A DNA stretch of 64,000 bases from Elusimicrobiota bacterium (GTDB taxonomy: Bacteria; Elusimicrobiota; Elusimicrobia; Elusimicrobiales; UBA9959). Positions 1 to 10,310 of this stretch are shown piece after piece. The stretch is taken from contig JAAYVG010000038.1 of NCBI GenBank assembly GCA_012517285.1, forward strand, positions 27,091 through 91,090. Reading direction: 5' to 3'. Each line of letters starts with the position of its first letter. The stretch's first letter is position 1. The notes below the pieces were generated by a model. It saw only the letters and a program-made list of their open reading frames with translations. It ran no database searches and was not told the origin of the DNA. A program made the position numbers and the translations under genes.

Positions 1-1181
1 GATCTCAAACCACTTGCAAATGTTAAACCAACATCAGTATTAACGCTCACCTGATTTATCCCATCAAGATTATACTCAACAGGATCCTCTATGGTTGATA
101 TATTGACATCAGGAGCATTCAAAGTTGCAAGGGCAGAGTAAAGCGTTGTTGATTTACCAGAACCGGTAGGACCGGTTATAAGATTTATACCGTGAGGTGC
201 CTTTATACACTTTGAAAATATTGCTAAATTTTCTGGCTCAAAGCCTAGGTCATCAAGCCTCAGCTTTAAACCTGATGAGTCAAGTATCCTCATAACAATC
301 TTCTCACCAAAGACACATGGCAGCACAGATACCCTTAGATCTATCTCTTTATCCATAAGCCTTATTTTTATTCTTCCATCCTGAGGAATTCTTCTCTCAG
401 ATATATCAAGTGTTGCCATTATCTTGAGCCTTGATACGATAGCATTATGAAATTTCTTTGGTATCGGTGGTTGAGGATGGAGAACGCCATCTATTCTGAA
501 CCTGACCTTAGTTTCCTTATATGATGGCTCTATATGGATATCAGAGGCATGAGCCTTTATAGCTGATGATATTATGATATTGACCATCTTGATTATCGGG
601 GCTGCCTCGTTTTTGTTTTCAAGTGATATTATATCATCCTTTTCATCATCCTTCTTTTCAATGAGAGATAGCTCTTCATCGCTTTCATCAGATTGAGTCT
701 TTTTTAATATTTCATCAAGGGCCTGCTGTGAAGATTTATTTCCGTAATATTTTTCTATCGCAGATGAGATATCATCCTCAAGTGAAAAAATAGGCTCTAT
801 GTTAAAACCTGTCATAAGCTTGAGTTCATCAAGAACAACAATATTTAGTGGATCAATCATAGCCACGCTTAAAAGGTTCTGATCCTTTTTTATCGCTATA
901 AGATTATACCTTCTTGCTATGCTTTCAGGAATTAACGAAACAATATCAGGACTGAGATCAAGATTTGATAACTCAATAAATTTTATGGCAAACTGCTTGC
1001 TTAAAAATTCAAGAAGCTGTTTCTCTGTTATAAATCCTTTTTCTATCAGTATCTGCCCAAGCTTGAGTCCACTTTTCTTCTGATCTTCAAGGGCCTCATT
1101 AAGCTGCTCACGAGTTATAAAAGAATTTAAAACAAGCATTTCCCCAAGTCTTTTTGATATGTTTATTTTAAAATTTGCCAT
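1..1181 (-). CDS. pilB: Type IV pilus assembly / type II secretion ATPase (PilB/GspE family), partial, 3' end outside window
   Basis: Not in the ORF track. Reverse-strand reading from ATG at 1181 gives MANFKINISKRLGEMLVLNSFITREQLNEAL..., then HASDIHIEP, RFRIDGVL, LITGPTGSGKSTTLYSAL (Walker A) and TIEDPVEY (Asp/Walker B region), open to the window edge. Confidence 0.9.
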   Translation of the reverse strand, partial: MANFKINISKRLGEMLVLNSFITREQLNEALEDQKKSGLKLGQILIEKGFITEKQLLEFLSKQFAIKFIELSNLDLSPDIVSLIPESIARRYNLIAIKKDQNLLSVAMIDPLNIVVLDELKLMTGFNIEPIFSLEDDISSAIEKYYGNKSSQQALDEILKKTQSDESDEELSLIEKKDDEKDDIISLENKNEAAPIIKMVNIIISSAIKAHASDIHIEPSYKETKVRFRIDGVLHPQPPIPKKFHNAIVSRLKIMATLDISERRIPQDGRIKIRLMDKEIDLRVSVLPCVFGEKIVMRILDSSGLKLRLDDLGFEPENLAIFSKCIKAPHGINLITGPTGSGKSTTLYSALATLNAPDVNISTIEDPVEYNLDGINQVSVNTDVGLTFASGLR

Positions 1182-1211
1182 TAATACCATTATACATAAA
1201 GATTAATATAT

Positions 1212-3161
1212 CTAAAACATCTCATCATCCTTATCCATATTCTCAGCTATTTTTTTATTTTTTTTGCTAATAACCTTTTTTGTTGTGACACTCCCAGAAA
1301 GCAGTTCTATTGCATTATTATTTATACCCCTAATAATTTTATTTTTTTTGACATCGACCTCAAAGAGGTAAACTATTGGTTCACTTTTATACCTTAAAAC
1401 CCTGTACTGCACAACAAATAGATCCCCACTGAGATATGTTGCATTCCACTCCTCCCTGACCTGATTGCTCGCTGAAAAAGTATTTGAGAACCAATTGCCA
1501 ATACTTCCCTTTCCACTGCCAAGTTGGTAATTTTTTACAACATCTATCGCTTTTTTAACATCATCATTTATTTTTGCTATGTCTATATCTGATGAAACTG
1601 TAGATTGCTTCTTTGCAGCATCACCTTTACTATCTGCAACAGCTTCTTCCTTTGGAAACTTTGGAGTGGCATAGGATTGATTTGATTTTGAATCCGATCT
1701 AAGTATATACATTATTGACACAGCAAAAAGAGCAACGAATAGAATAGCAGCTAAGACTTCAATAACAACCTTAAACTTACCACTGCTTTTTTTCTTTTTC
1801 ATCCCCTGAGAAAGATCTATTTTATTATCTGGAGGCTTGATCTCTTTATCAGACGCGTTAACTGTATTTACTGATGGCTCAGTAGGAACTGTTTTATCAT
1901 TTTTATTTTTAACTGAGTTTTCTAAAGCAATATCAGGGGTGGCTGTATCCATTGTTGAATCAGATGAATTTTCTTTATCACCTGCATTAACAACAGCTAC
2001 AGGTTTAACAAATCTTTTTGGAGGTGTGAGTCTTAAATTCTGTGAAAGCAATGGGTCAACATCCTTTTTTTCTTCTTGTGGCTCATCATTTTTTTTGTTT
2101 TCATAGTTTAACTCCTCAATATTCTTTGATTCAACCACATCCATATTGGTTTTAACAGGCTCAAGTTTTATATCAGCAAACTGAAAACCAGTTTTATCCT
2201 CAGTTGCTTCCTCTTTAAAGGAATCCAGCTTCAACTCATCAATATCAACATCAGCAGCGACAGCACTATCATCGGAGCTGTCTAAATTCATATCAACCCT
2301 TGAAAGATCTCTGACAGGCCCAGAGAATGTATCAAACTCCTCTTCCCTTTCAGGCTTTCCCTCATCTTTAACATTTGTCTCAAAAACATTTTCTTTTATA
2401 ATGGTTTCATGATTATTATTTTCATCAACACCACCAGCTATAACACCATCTGTCCTATCATTTTTTGTGGTTTCTTTATCCGATTCATAAATACTTTGAA
2501 CAGATGTATTTTCATCATAACTGTTAGCCTCAACTTCGGAAATTTTTCCAAAATCAGTTTCCTTGTTTAAAAGAATCTCATCTTTCTTCTCAATAGTCTT
2601 TATATCATTTTCTTTTATAACAGGTTTTTCATCCGTTTTTTTTGATTCAGCTAAATCGGTTTGTTCAGCATCTTTTTTTACATCTCTAATCCCTTCTGAT
2701 AATATTTTTATCTCACTATCCTTTTCAAAAAGCTTGTTTTCATATCTCTGTATAAGATTTGTGGCTCTATCAAGATTTTTTTCTATGATATCAATCCTTG
2801 ATTCAAGATATGAGATCTTGTCCTTATAAAGCTGTATTTCTCTTTCTTTGATCTCAATATTTTCCTTTAAGACCTCCTTTTCTCCTATAACCTCATCCAA
2901 ATTGTCTCTATTCCTATTTTCTTCAATTGAGCTTACAGAATTTATGATCTCATCGATATTGATTTCATCCACTATAACATTTCTATTAAAATATTTTTCA
3001 AACTCTGGAAGTTCTTTTACAAAATACCAATTTGATGGCTTAACCCCATCCATCTCATAGGGGCACACCAACAGATCCTCATCAAAATAACTTCTATTAA
3101 TGATTTCTTTTATATTTAATGGCCCGAGAACGTTATCGTTTACAAATATCCAGTATCTCAT
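1212..3161 (-). CDS. GYF-like N-terminal domain protein with coiled coil, acidic disordered region, one TM helix and small C-terminal domain
   Basis: ORF track; N-term MRYWIFVNDNVLGPLNIKEI resembles GYF_2 domains; TM VVIEVLAAILFVALFAVSIMYIL; stop lies 30 bp upstream of the pilB start on the same strand. Confidence 0.65.
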   Translation of the reverse strand: MRYWIFVNDNVLGPLNIKEIINRSYFDEDLLVCPYEMDGVKPSNWYFVKELPEFEKYFNRNVIVDEINIDEIINSVSSIEENRNRDNLDEVIGEKEVLKENIEIKEREIQLYKDKISYLESRIDIIEKNLDRATNLIQRYENKLFEKDSEIKILSEGIRDVKKDAEQTDLAESKKTDEKPVIKENDIKTIEKKDEILLNKETDFGKISEVEANSYDENTSVQSIYESDKETTKNDRTDGVIAGGVDENNNHETIIKENVFETNVKDEGKPEREEEFDTFSGPVRDLSRVDMNLDSSDDSAVAADVDIDELKLDSFKEEATEDKTGFQFADIKLEPVKTNMDVVESKNIEELNYENKKNDEPQEEKKDVDPLLSQNLRLTPPKRFVKPVAVVNAGDKENSSDSTMDTATPDIALENSVKNKNDKTVPTEPSVNTVNASDKEIKPPDNKIDLSQGMKKKKSSGKFKVVIEVLAAILFVALFAVSIMYILRSDSKSNQSYATPKFPKEEAVADSKGDAAKKQSTVSSDIDIAKINDDVKKAIDVVKNYQLGSGKGSIGNWFSNTFSASNQVREEWNATYLSGDLFVVQYRVLRYKSEPIVYLFEVDVKKNKIIRGINNNAIELLSGSVTTKKVISKKNKKIAENMDKDDEMF

Positions 3162-3238
3162 AAATAAATCTTAGTAATAAAAAAACACAAAAATATGAAA
3201 TTTTTATTACAAATATAACAAATCAAAGATGATAGATT

Positions 3239-4723
3239 TCAGGACAAGCTATCTGATACAATTTTTAGAGCTTCATCTATTCTTTTAATGACAAGATCTT
3301 TACCAAAATATTCCATCATCTTGAAAAGCGTAGGGCCCTCAGTTCTCCCGCTCACGCTTACCCTAAGAGGATGGAAAACCTGACCTGCTTTATAACCATT
3401 TTCTTTTGCAAAAGCCCTTGTTTTTTCCTCTATGACAGTATCCTTAAAATCATCTATTGAAGTATAAACAGCTTTTATACCACTCAGTATTTTTAAAACC
3501 TCAGGCTTTTTTAAAACCTTCTCCACAGCATCAGGATTGTAGTTGATCTCATCAATGAAGAAAAAATCTACCAGCTTTGGTATATCGCTCAAAAGCTTAT
3601 ATTTTTCTTGTTCAAGAGCAACTATCTCAACAGGACTGACCCTTGATTTTGATAGATCTATGCCTGCATCTTTGATAAATGGGATGGCATAATCAAAAAG
3701 CTGATCCTTTGATAGCTTTCTTATATACTCACCATTCATCCATTTAAGCTTGACAGGATCAAATATAGCAGGATTCTTTTGGCATCCATCAAGGCTAAAC
3801 TTTTCTTCTAACTCTCCAACCTCAAAAATCTGCTGACTGTCCTTGGTTGACCATCCCAAGAGTGCTAAATAGTTTTTCATAGTATTTGGAAGATATCCCT
3901 CCTTCCTATACTCGCCAACACTTGTTGCCCCATGACGCTTTGAAAGCCTTGAACCATCAGGTCCGAGTATCATTGAAAGATGAGCAAACTCTGGAAGCTT
4001 CCAGCCAAATGCCTTGTAGAGATTTATCTGCAAAGGAGTGTTGGAAATGTGATCATCACCCCTTATTATATGGGACATCTCCATAAGATGATCATCAATA
4101 ACACAGGCAAAGTTATAGGTAGGATATCCGCTTGCCTTTATCATTATAAAGTCATAAAGAAGTTTGTTCTCAAAAGATAGATGACCGTGAATAAGGTCAT
4201 TCCACTCAGTGACTCCATCATCTGGCATCTTAAACCTTATAACAGGTTTTCTTCCCTCAGCTCGAAATTTTTCTATCTGCTCATTGGTAAGATTCCTGCA
4301 TCTTCCATCATATCTTGGAGGTCTTTTCTCAAGAGTTGCCTTTTTCCTCATCTCTTCAAGCTCTTCAGGGGTACAGTAACAGTAATATGCATACCCCTTC
4401 TCAATCAAAAAATCGACATATTTTTTATATATTCCCCGAGCCTCTCTTTTGCTCTGGATATAAGGGCCATAATCACCCTTTTCATCATCCTCACTCATAG
4501 CACCCTCATCCCAGTTCAATCCAAGCCATTTAAGACTTTCAAATATTGAATGCATTGATTCTCTGGTACTCCTAAGTTCATCAGTATCTTCTATCCTCAA
4601 GATGAATGTCCCGTTATATTTTCTTGCGAAAAGATAATTAAAAAGGGCAGTTCTTGCTCCTCCTATATGGAGGTGCCCGGTAGGTGAAGGTGCAAATCTT
4701 ACTCTTATTTTATTGTTTTCCAT
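3239..4723 (-). CDS. gltX: Glutamyl-tRNA synthetase
   Basis: RVRFAPSPTGHLHIGGARTALFNYLFAR and GSRLSKRHGATSVGEY (KMSKS-equivalent) motifs. Confidence 0.97.
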   Translation of the reverse strand: MENNKIRVRFAPSPTGHLHIGGARTALFNYLFARKYNGTFILRIEDTDELRSTRESMHSIFESLKWLGLNWDEGAMSEDDEKGDYGPYIQSKREARGIYKKYVDFLIEKGYAYYCYCTPEELEEMRKKATLEKRPPRYDGRCRNLTNEQIEKFRAEGRKPVIRFKMPDDGVTEWNDLIHGHLSFENKLLYDFIMIKASGYPTYNFACVIDDHLMEMSHIIRGDDHISNTPLQINLYKAFGWKLPEFAHLSMILGPDGSRLSKRHGATSVGEYRKEGYLPNTMKNYLALLGWSTKDSQQIFEVGELEEKFSLDGCQKNPAIFDPVKLKWMNGEYIRKLSKDQLFDYAIPFIKDAGIDLSKSRVSPVEIVALEQEKYKLLSDIPKLVDFFFIDEINYNPDAVEKVLKKPEVLKILSGIKAVYTSIDDFKDTVIEEKTRAFAKENGYKAGQVFHPLRVSVSGRTEGPTLFKMMEYFGKDLVIKRIDEALKIVSDSLS

Positions 4724-4916
4724 AAATAATATTATATAAAAAAGATTGAGATATATATTTTAGGGTTCGCTATTTTTATTAAAAAAATAAGGTTATAACC
4801 ATTCCAAGTTTGTTATAATATATTTTATTGAATTTATGTTATATACAAATGATAACGGCAGAATTTAATGGCGTAAGTGTTGTTTTTAAAATATATAATT
4901 TCTAAAATTTAATTTA

Positions 4917-5191
4917 GGGTTCACTGAAAAAGTCTATTTGCGATAGAAATTAGCCGATTTTTAGCCGAGACGAGGAGCGAGGAGCGAGCATACACGAATA
5001 GTGTCTGTAAACGACGAGCAACGAAGTCGCAGGCAAAAATAGACAATTTATACGCAAAAGGTTTGAAAAAATTGCCCGGAATTTGTTAACAATACTTAAA
5101 AAACCTTGCAGTTTTAATCTAAGTTTCAATGTTTTAAAGAACAATTTTTCATTGTTTAAAATTCAAAGCGTTAGACTTTTTCAGTGAACCC
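4917..5191. mobile_element. MITE-like non-autonomous element, 275 bp, with 20-bp perfect TIRs and 6-bp TSD
   Basis: TIR GGGTTCACTGAAAAAGTCTA at 4917-4936 and its exact reverse complement at 5172-5191; flanking direct repeat AATTTA at 4911-4916 and 5192-5197; no transposase inside. Confidence 0.85.
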
Positions 5192-5218
5192 AATTTAGAA
5201 TACAGGAATGAGGTAATT

Positions 5219-7345
5219 ATGAAATACTGGGCATATATAAACGATGAAATAAAAGGCCCTCTTGAAAAAGAAGAAATAATGAAGTTAGAAGGATTCAATG
5301 CTTCAACACTTATCTGCCCTCAATCACCTCTTGAGGAGGAGACAAAGGAGTGGAAAGAGGCTTCATCCTTTCCTGAATTTGCCACAGCTGCCACTCCTGC
5401 ACATAATATTGATGAAACCAGTAAATCAGAGGGAGACATAAACTCCGGAAAACTTAATGTATCTGATAAGAAAGAAGACATAATGATAGAAAGATTCAGT
5501 ATGGAGAACATATTTACCACTCCCGTTGACTCTAATAATATAAATTTAGACATACCAAACACCGATCCTCTCACACTCTCACAGATAAGAAACAGAGAGG
5601 ATGAAGTCTCTCAAGATCTTTCATCAGAGGAAGAGGTAAAAAAGAGAACAAGCTCAGATCCAATGACACTCTCACAGATAAAAAACAGGGGAGAATCAAT
5701 GATTGAGAAAATGGAATCAGATAATGAAAAGAAAAATACTGTATCACAAGACTCCACTTCAAACGAATCAAATGATGTTGAACCAAAAACTGATGATGAT
5801 ACAAATAAAAATCTTGAAGGAATAGAAGACTTTGATATACCTGATACAGATTCACTCATTTCTTCAGATGTATCTGCCACAACTGCCGATGAGCAACCAG
5901 TTGAGATGCCTCGCGAAGAACCAGAAGAATTTAATGTAAAACCGTTGGAAGCAAAGAATATCACTGAGGAAGATCTTAAAATCTCAACTAGAGAAAGCAA
6001 TCAGGATAACGATGTTAATATGTTGCCCGTGGATGATCTAAAATCAACAGATATAAACGAAAACACTATGGGCAGTTCCTCTGCCAATATTAACAATAAT
6101 TTATCAAACATATCAGAAACAGACATAAACAAAATAAAGGAAGAGATCCTTTCTGAGGTAAAAATACTGATAGACGAGATAAATTCAGAGACTGTAAAAA
6201 AGGAAGAGCTTGAAAATATTAAAAATGAAATTGACAATAAATTATCAGCTATATCAGTTCCGCCTCAGCCACAGAGCGACACCAACGAGGTATTAAATCA
6301 TCTTGAGATAGAGGTCAATGATTTATCAGCAAAGCTTGATATGATTCAAAAAAGGCTTGATGAATCACAAAAAAGCAGCACAACTTTAAAACAAGAGGAA
6401 GAAGTCATTGAGCAAAATCTAAAACCTGCAAACATAGAAAGGCTTGATAAAGTGGATAAGAAAGAAGCTACAAAAACTGTTGTTATGCCGTTGGATGAAA
6501 AAAAAGAAAATAAAAAATTATCAGAGTTACCAAAAAAAATTTTAAAGCCATTGATAACAATTATTCTCATCATAGTAGCTGCAGTAGGAATACTTTTTTT
6601 TCTCAAAAGTGCTGGCATATTTGATATAACAAAGCTGTTTTCTAAAAAGGATAGCAATATTCAGATTCAAACCAAACCTCAGGTGGATAAGACAGATAAC
6701 TCAACAAATCTTCTTTCACCAGATATATCGACAATGACATCAGTCTCTACAACAACGGAAACAGGGAATTTTAATCTGATGAATTCTACACCAACACAGC
6801 TACCAGAGATGAAACCAGGCGAACAGATGAAACTCGGCCAGAATAACCCTCTAACTTCTGACAATGCTATACTCAATGAGGTTAAAAATTATAGGATGGA
6901 AATAAATGAGAATTTAGAGCAGGTGATAAAGAAAATTGTAAGAGAGAAGAAGGCAAATGTTAACAGTATAAATTGGGGGATCATACCTGATAAGGATAGC
7001 ACATACTTAATAACAGCAACTGTTAAAAACAAAAAAAATATTCTTTTTAAGTTTAATTATGAACCGAACAGTAAAATCTTAAAGCCGCTGAATACTCTTT
7101 CTATTAACACAATAAATATTCTTATGGGTAAAGCAAACCCACAGAGGCAAAACAAAAAAGTTCAACCAAAATCAACTGCAAAACAAAAATCAAATACTCA
7201 TAAGACTGAACAAAAACCTTTACAACAACCTACAAAAGAAGCTATTCAGGAATCCACTGATGAAGAACCTATTGATAAACAAAACACCGATGCTACAGGT
7301 GGTGATGAGACATCTGAGGATGAATATTTAATAATTGGTGAATAG
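5219..7345 (+). CDS. GYF-like N-terminal domain protein, paralog of the 1212-3161 product, with TM helix and C-terminal domain
   Basis: N-term MKYWAYINDEIKGPLEKEEI aligns with MRYWIFVNDNVLGPLNIKEI; TM PLITIILIIVAAVGILFFL; C-terminal VKNYRM...LMGK resembles VKNYQL...LLSG of the other paralog. Confidence 0.65.
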   Translation: MKYWAYINDEIKGPLEKEEIMKLEGFNASTLICPQSPLEEETKEWKEASSFPEFATAATPAHNIDETSKSEGDINSGKLNVSDKKEDIMIERFSMENIFTTPVDSNNINLDIPNTDPLTLSQIRNREDEVSQDLSSEEEVKKRTSSDPMTLSQIKNRGESMIEKMESDNEKKNTVSQDSTSNESNDVEPKTDDDTNKNLEGIEDFDIPDTDSLISSDVSATTADEQPVEMPREEPEEFNVKPLEAKNITEEDLKISTRESNQDNDVNMLPVDDLKSTDINENTMGSSSANINNNLSNISETDINKIKEEILSEVKILIDEINSETVKKEELENIKNEIDNKLSAISVPPQPQSDTNEVLNHLEIEVNDLSAKLDMIQKRLDESQKSSTTLKQEEEVIEQNLKPANIERLDKVDKKEATKTVVMPLDEKKENKKLSELPKKILKPLITIILIIVAAVGILFFLKSAGIFDITKLFSKKDSNIQIQTKPQVDKTDNSTNLLSPDISTMTSVSTTTETGNFNLMNSTPTQLPEMKPGEQMKLGQNNPLTSDNAILNEVKNYRMEINENLEQVIKKIVREKKANVNSINWGIIPDKDSTYLITATVKNKKNILFKFNYEPNSKILKPLNTLSINTINILMGKANPQRQNKKVQPKSTAKQKSNTHKTEQKPLQQPTKEAIQESTDEEPIDKQNTDATGGDETSEDEYLIIGE

Positions 7346-7454
7346 CAATATCGTTTTCCCTTTGGTCCCAGTATATATTAGGGCTTAAAAATATTTATTT
7401 ATAAACCAAAGCCCCTTTAAAATATATCATTTAATTGATAAAATTTATATAGTT

Positions 7455-8273
7455 ATGGTTCTTAAGCTTTTGGGAAAAAGGTTTACACTGATCCTTTTAT
7501 TGAATGCTATAATAGCTACAGCTATGCCATTTTTACTTTGTTCAGAGGCTATTGACCCTGATGTAGAAAGATATTTTGAGGGAAAATACGGTTATTTAAA
7601 CGTCAACAACGGTTACAGGGAAAGCCCCGTATCAATAGTTTCCACTGATGAGCAATACAAACCTGATACAACTGATAGAGCTATGGAGTATTCAGTTCTA
7701 TCTCAGGCTGATTTTACTGATATTCCTCTTCACTACAAAATAAAGAACATAGCTACATCGGGGGCTATATCATATTACATATCAAAAAGTGACAAAGAAA
7801 ATATTAATTTTAAGAGCTATACGCTCATAGATATAAATATATCAAAAAAAAATTATTCAAAAGTAATGACCATGTTGAGTAAAGATTATGGATTTATAAT
7901 GGCAGGGGAAGAGAATTATATAGATAAAAAAGACAGCCTCTTAACCATATTTGGCTGGATAGAGGAAAAATATTTTAACAAACTTTCATATGTAAAAGAT
8001 ATTGAATCCTATTCTTTATCCAAAAGAGATATAAAAGCTCCTGTGATGGGCATATCAATGACTGTTAAAATACCCAACGACAGAAAGATAGATGTTTTTG
8101 TATTAAAGTTTATAGAAAAACTCGAGGAATATGGCTTTCAGAAAAATAACATTGAGATGCTATCAGATGGTAAAAAATACAGGTTTGCTGTTATAAAGAT
8201 AAATGGGCTCATACCCATAGACAAAACACGCGAGCTCATATCAAACCCTTTCGTTATAAAAATAAATTCTTGA
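7455..8273 (+). CDS. Exported protein of unknown function
   Basis: Signal-peptide-like N-term FTLILLLNAIIATAMPFLLCSEA; no recognised family. Confidence 0.55.
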   Translation: MVLKLLGKRFTLILLLNAIIATAMPFLLCSEAIDPDVERYFEGKYGYLNVNNGYRESPVSIVSTDEQYKPDTTDRAMEYSVLSQADFTDIPLHYKIKNIATSGAISYYISKSDKENINFKSYTLIDINISKKNYSKVMTMLSKDYGFIMAGEENYIDKKDSLLTIFGWIEEKYFNKLSYVKDIESYSLSKRDIKAPVMGISMTVKIPNDRKIDVFVLKFIEKLEEYGFQKNNIEMLSDGKKYRFAVIKINGLIPIDKTRELISNPFVIKINS

Positions 8274-8298
8274 AAAAATTCAACTGATATTTTTCAAG
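8269..8298. terminator. Putative bidirectional terminator between convergent genes
   Basis: CTTGAAAAA (8269-8277) and its reverse complement TTTTTCAAG (8290-8298), between the stops of the + ORF at 8273 and the - ORF at 8305. Confidence 0.5.
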
Positions 8299-8304
8299 AT
8301 AATC

Positions 8305-9225
8305 TTAATTTTTAGATACCATATCCATTGCAATTTTTATCGCTTCATACATGGAAGTTTCATCAGCCGTATTTTTATAGGCAATATCAAAAGCTGTCCC
8401 GTGAGCGGGTGATGTCCTTATAAAATCAAGCCCCCATGTTATATGAACTATATCATTTTTATTGTTAAGAAATTTTAAAAGAGGAATGAGCTGATCATGA
8501 TACATAAAAAAACCACCACCAGCTTTTTTATTATTATATTTTTTTAAAAGATCATCTGGATTATAAGGCCCAATTACATCAACCCCAGCTTTATTAGTTG
8601 CTCTTATTGCAGGGATTATTTCTTTTACTTCCTCTTTTCCTATGACGCCATCATCACCACAGTGAGGATTTAATCCTGCTACCATAAGCTGAGAATTACA
8701 AGCAAAAGCATCAGTCATAGACTTGAATAGCTTCAGTTTTGATATTATGTTGTTTTTTTTGACAAACCTGCTAACATCCCTTAATGCAACATGCTCTGTT
8801 AAAAGAGCAGTATTAATCTCACCCTTTTTAAAACACATCAACAATTCTTTTTTAAATCTATCCCTCAGATAGTCAGTATGACCAACATATTTTATTCCAG
8901 CAAGAGCCCATGCTTTTTTTGATATTGGAGCAGTAACAATTGCGTCAATCTTTTTTTTCTCAGCTAATTTTACTGCTGTTTCAAATACCTTAAAAGAAAG
9001 TCTTCCTGAAAAGACATTTTCCTTGCCCCTTACAAGTTTAAAATTACTGACAGAAGTTTCAATCAATGAACAGAGGTTTGAGTCCCAGCCATTCTCAATA
9101 AAAACCGCTTTACTACCAACAAGAACTATTTTTCTGCGGTCTTTCTCACTAAATCTTCTTAAAGCCCTTACTGTGATCTCAGGACCTATTCCTGAGGCAT
9201 CACCCTGAGTTATAAGAATACTCAT
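8305..9225 (-). CDS. pdxA: 4-hydroxythreonine-4-phosphate dehydrogenase
   Basis: TQGDASGIGPEI, GHTDYL, GLNPHCGDDGVIGKEE, GPYNPDDLL motifs. Confidence 0.93.
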   Translation of the reverse strand: MSILITQGDASGIGPEITVRALRRFSEKDRRKIVLVGSKAVFIENGWDSNLCSLIETSVSNFKLVRGKENVFSGRLSFKVFETAVKLAEKKKIDAIVTAPISKKAWALAGIKYVGHTDYLRDRFKKELLMCFKKGEINTALLTEHVALRDVSRFVKKNNIISKLKLFKSMTDAFACNSQLMVAGLNPHCGDDGVIGKEEVKEIIPAIRATNKAGVDVIGPYNPDDLLKKYNNKKAGGGFFMYHDQLIPLLKFLNNKNDIVHITWGLDFIRTSPAHGTAFDIAYKNTADETSMYEAIKIAMDMVSKN

Positions 9226-10310
9226 TGTTTAAACTTTTGATCAAACACAACTATCTTGGCTGTTTTTTTAAGATCATCAATATATTTGTCAAGCTCCTTT
9301 GCAAAGGATTGTTGCATCATAATATTGGCAAGATCATCCTTAACCATCTCAAACTTTATCTTTTGAGCTATTCTTTTCTCTGTAACCTGAATTATATGAT
9401 AACCAAAATCAGTCTGTATAACATCAGATATCTCACCCGGTGCAATGGAGAAAGCAACCTTATCAAGGCTCTCCGGCAACATTCCCTTAACAACATATCC
9501 GATATCACCACCATGCTTCGAGCTTTCGATGTCATCAGATTCCTTAGCAGCTATATCCTCAAAATCTGCTCCAGAGAGAAGCTGTTTCCTAATACCGTTA
9601 GCCTTTTCAAGAGCCTGATTTTTTGAAACGAGATCATCACCTTTTGATTTTATAAGTATATGCCTTATCCTTATCCTTTCAGCAAACATATCTTTTAATT
9701 TATTTGCTATATTTGTATAATCATCCATCTCTTCACTGCTCAATTTAAGAGACGATGTAGAATTGTTTATGATGGCAATTATATTATCATAAAACTTTTT
9801 TACATCATCATCAGATGGGGACTTAACCTTTGGCCTTATAACCTGATCTATCAACTTCCTTGCCATAAGATCCTTCTTCACTCTTTCCCTGAAATCATCA
9901 TAGCTTATATTCTGCTTTTTTAGCTCATCAAGGAATAAAGCCTCAGCATCCTTCTGAGATATTTTATTTCCTTCTTTATCAACAGAGAATCTATTCTTCA
10001 CCTCTGATATACCATTGTCTATTTCACGCTCACTTACTTTTATCCCGAGCTTTGTTGCTTCCTGTTTTATAAGAAGCTCGCTTACAGCCTTATCAAAAGC
10101 CATTTTATTTATCTTATCCTCGCTTCCTTGCTGTTTCAATATATCTGGAGCTAACTCAAGATATTGAGAAAGTATTGCCTGTTTTGAGCTATTTATATCA
10201 GAATTAAAAATAGCCTCTCCATTAACCTTTGCTACCACATCCTCCTTAACCTCGGAATAAAGAGGCATAGATAGGAAAAAAATGAAAAATATCTTATTTA
10301 TATTCTTCAT
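9222..10310 (-). CDS. SurA-like periplasmic peptidyl-prolyl isomerase
   Basis: Signal peptide, VAKVNGEAIFNSDI, parvulin domain RIRHILIKSKG...ADFEDIAAKESDD...GGDIGYVVKGMLPESLDKVAF. Confidence 0.88.
   Translation of the reverse strand: MKNINKIFFIFFLSMPLYSEVKEDVVAKVNGEAIFNSDINSSKQAILSQYLELAPDILKQQGSEDKINKMAFDKAVSELLIKQEATKLGIKVSEREIDNGISEVKNRFSVDKEGNKISQKDAEALFLDELKKQNISYDDFRERVKKDLMARKLIDQVIRPKVKSPSDDDVKKFYDNIIAIINNSTSSLKLSSEEMDDYTNIANKLKDMFAERIRIRHILIKSKGDDLVSKNQALEKANGIRKQLLSGADFEDIAAKESDDIESSKHGGDIGYVVKGMLPESLDKVAFSIAPGEISDVIQTDFGYHIIQVTEKRIAQKIKFEMVKDDLANIMMQQSFAKELDKYIDDLKKTAKIVVFDQKFKQ

Noticed and set aside
1837-2106. Antisense/alternate-frame ORFs in the track across the window (e.g. 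1837-2106, 5611-6000, 10450-11040, 12099-12428, 22608-22898, 39492-39947)
   Set aside because: All overlap strongly supported genes on another frame and translate to low-complexity or biased sequences without known motifs.
4950-5144. 64-aa ORF inside the MITE
   Set aside because: No transposase or other domain; chance ORF within repeat DNA.
7375-7430. Terminator AGGGCTT...AAGCCCCT after the second GYF gene
   Set aside because: Arms are short with a loop over 20 nt and no clean T-tract; too weak to annotate.
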